The position numbers were made by a program, and so were the translations under genes. Below are positions 62,932 through 64,000 of a DNA stretch of 64,000 nucleotides, piece after piece; position 1 is the stretch's first letter; every line of letters begins with the position of its first letter. Where the stretch lies: the NCBI RefSeq assembly GCF_000757725.1, contig NZ_JJMU01000047.1, positions 1-64,000 of the forward strand, given 5' to 3'. Origin of the DNA: Sphingobacterium deserti (GTDB lineage Bacteria > Bacteroidota > Bacteroidia > Sphingobacteriales > Sphingobacteriaceae). A model generated the notes under the pieces. That model was given only the letters and a program-made list of their open reading frames with translations, searched no databases and was not told the DNA's origin.

Positions 62932-63591
62932 TTATTGTCCTGCAGCCTTTGCATGATCAGCTAAAAATTGAGCCAATCCACTATCTGTTAATGGGTGTTT
63001 TAAAAGAGATACTATTGCTGATAATGGGCCTGTCATTACGTCAGCTCCAATCTTTGCACAGCCTAAGATATGCGCACTGTGGCGTACTGACGCAGCCAAA
63101 ATTTGCGTTGTGAAACCGTAATTATCATAGATCAAACGGATCTCTTCAATAAGCGCTAGACCGTCTACAGAGATGTCATCTAAGCGACCAATAAAAGGTG
63201 ATACATAGGTTGCGCCAGCCTTCGCTGCCAACAGCGCTTGGCCAGCAGAAAACACTAATGTACAATTTGTCTTAATTCCTTTTTGGCTAAAGTATTTGAT
63301 CGCTTTAACACCATCTTTAGTCATTGGAACTTTCACAACAATCTTTGGATTAAGAGCAGCAAGAACCTCACCCTCTTTGACCATATTATCAAAGTCTGTC
63401 GATATTACCTCGGCACTGACATCTCCTTCAACGATATCGCAAATGGCTTTGTAATGGTTAATAACGTTTTCTTCACCACTGATTCCTTCTTTTGCCATCA
63501 GGCTAGGATTAGTGGTTACGCCATCTAACACACCAAGGTCCTGTGCTTCCCTTATTTGCGCTAAATTTGCGGTATCAATAAAAAATTTCAT
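62932..63591 (-). CDS. Transaldolase / fructose-6-phosphate aldolase (Fsa type)
   Basis: 219 residues, the short class I aldolase of the transaldolase family. The Schiff-base lysine is Lys87 in [34 protein letters not shown] and [12 protein letters not shown] are typical. It interconverts sugar phosphates in the pentose-phosphate pathway or splits fructose-6-phosphate; sequence alone does not decide. A TATTTTTG box (63653-63660, minus strand) lies 62 bases upstream. Confidence 0.94.
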   Translation of the reverse strand: MKFFIDTANLAQIREAQDLGVLDGVTTNPSLMAKEGISGEENVINHYKAICDIVEGDVSAEVISTDFDNMVKEGEVLAALNPKIVVKVPMTKDGVKAIKYFSQKGIKTNCTLVFSAGQALLAAKAGATYVSPFIGRLDDISVDGLALIEEIRLIYDNYGFTTQILAASVRHSAHILGCAKIGADVMTGPLSAIVSLLKHPLTDSGLAQFLADHAKAAGQ

Positions 63592-63714
63592 GTTAATGGG
63601 TGATTTATAGTGATTTAAAAAGATTTAAAACTTAACGTACTTCTACGCGTTCCAAAAATAGCTATATTATTTTTCAATCTCGATAAGTTTGATCAAAACA
63701 TTTTTTTCTTACTA

Positions 63715-64000
63715 ATGGATATATTCCGGTCCCTGTCTTATCCCAACTTCCGATTGCATGTTCTGGGCCAAGCTATCTCTTTGCTAGGCACTTGGATGCA
63801 GCGGGTCGCAATCAGCTGGTTGGTATATGAAATGACGAATTCTGTTTTTTGGTTGGGATTTGTTCAGTTTGTATCTCTGCTTCCGTCTCTCATCCTTTCC
63901 CCATTTATAGGTTCATTTGTCGATAGGCACAAAAAATATAAGTTAGTCTTCATTACACAAGTAGGGCTAATGATTCAGGCTGCAGTGCTAACACTGGTGG
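63715..64000 (+). CDS. MFS transporter, 5' part (cut by the window edge)
   Basis: ATG 63715 opens 95 codons that run off the end. MDIFRSLSYPNFRLHVLGQA starts the first helix, followed by SWLVYEMTNSVFWLGFVQFV and the cytosolic loop FVDRHKKYK, a form of the MFS D-R-x(2)-K/R signature between helices 2 and 3. It resembles the EntS/MFS_3 exporters. The substrate is unknown and the rest of the gene is outside the window. Divergent from the transaldolase gene. Confidence 0.85.
   Translation, partial: MDIFRSLSYPNFRLHVLGQAISLLGTWMQRVAISWLVYEMTNSVFWLGFVQFVSLLPSLILSPFIGSFVDRHKKYKLVFITQVGLMIQAAVLTLV

Noticed and set aside
1..64000. CRISPR arrays, insertion sequences, prophage, integrase or rRNA operon
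   Set aside because: No regularly spaced repeats, transposase, integrase, phage structural gene or rRNA sequence was seen.

Overview
The window is chromosomal DNA of a member of the Bacteroidota, most likely the family Sphingobacteriaceae (Sphingobacterium, Pedobacter or a close relative). The reasons are a SusC/SusD pair, a Bacteroidota-type LptD, DUF4252 proteins behind an ECF sigma factor, a BT_3928-type DoxX protein, an rpsL-rpsG-fusA-rpsJ operon, and promoters of the Bacteroidota form TTG-N19/20-TAnnTTTG with no clear Shine-Dalgarno sites. It is almost entirely housekeeping and envelope DNA. I saw no phage, insertion sequence, CRISPR array or rRNA operon.

Layout. 0.1-6.7 kb: a lipoprotein gene broken by an in-frame TGA, two secreted hydrolases (S10 carboxypeptidase, CocE/S15 type), and an ECF sigma / anti-sigma-like / DUF4252 / DUF4252 operon. 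6.8-13.1 kb: sucD, a SpoU-type RNA methyltransferase, rpsT, a DUF1080 lipoprotein, an AraC regulator divergent from a succinyl-CoA:acetate CoA-transferase, and an outer-membrane barrel. 13.4-16.7 kb: a four-gene operon read leftward (DUF1599, DoxX/BT_3928, aroK, glycerophosphodiesterase). 16.8-18.5 kb: a tightly overlapped trio (DUF4269 nucleotidyltransferase-like, HipA-family kinase, DUF3037), followed by cysE-type and cysM genes for cysteine synthesis. 20.2-24.2 kb: secreted proteins of unknown role, a GNAT acetyltransferase, trigger factor and tRNA-Leu(UAG).

24.3-27.3 kb: a membrane protein / winged-helix regulator / Coq4-like / CreD cluster carrying two copies of one dyad operator. 27.5-39 kb: an S9 peptidase, an envelope block (MlaD-like, amidase, LptD), cinA, a 2-oxoacid dehydrogenase E2 and a MATE exporter. 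39-47 kb: tatA, tex and a susC/susD pair whose SusC has a duplicated N-terminal domain. 47-55 kb: a very large TamB-like protein divergent from tsaD, a possible tonB stub, cutC, tRNA-Cys with a 59-codon basic protein, and an outer-membrane barrel. 55.7-64 kb: rpsJ, fusA, rpsG and rpsL (read leftward), rnr, a Fur-family regulator, a Fsa-type transaldolase and the start of an MFS transporter cut by the window edge.

The best candidates for something undescribed are the DUF4269/HipA-kinase/DUF3037 operon, the CreD/Coq4-like cluster with its shared operator, the short basic protein behind tRNA-Cys, the SusC with two N-terminal sandwich domains, and a long hairpin between rpsG and fusA.
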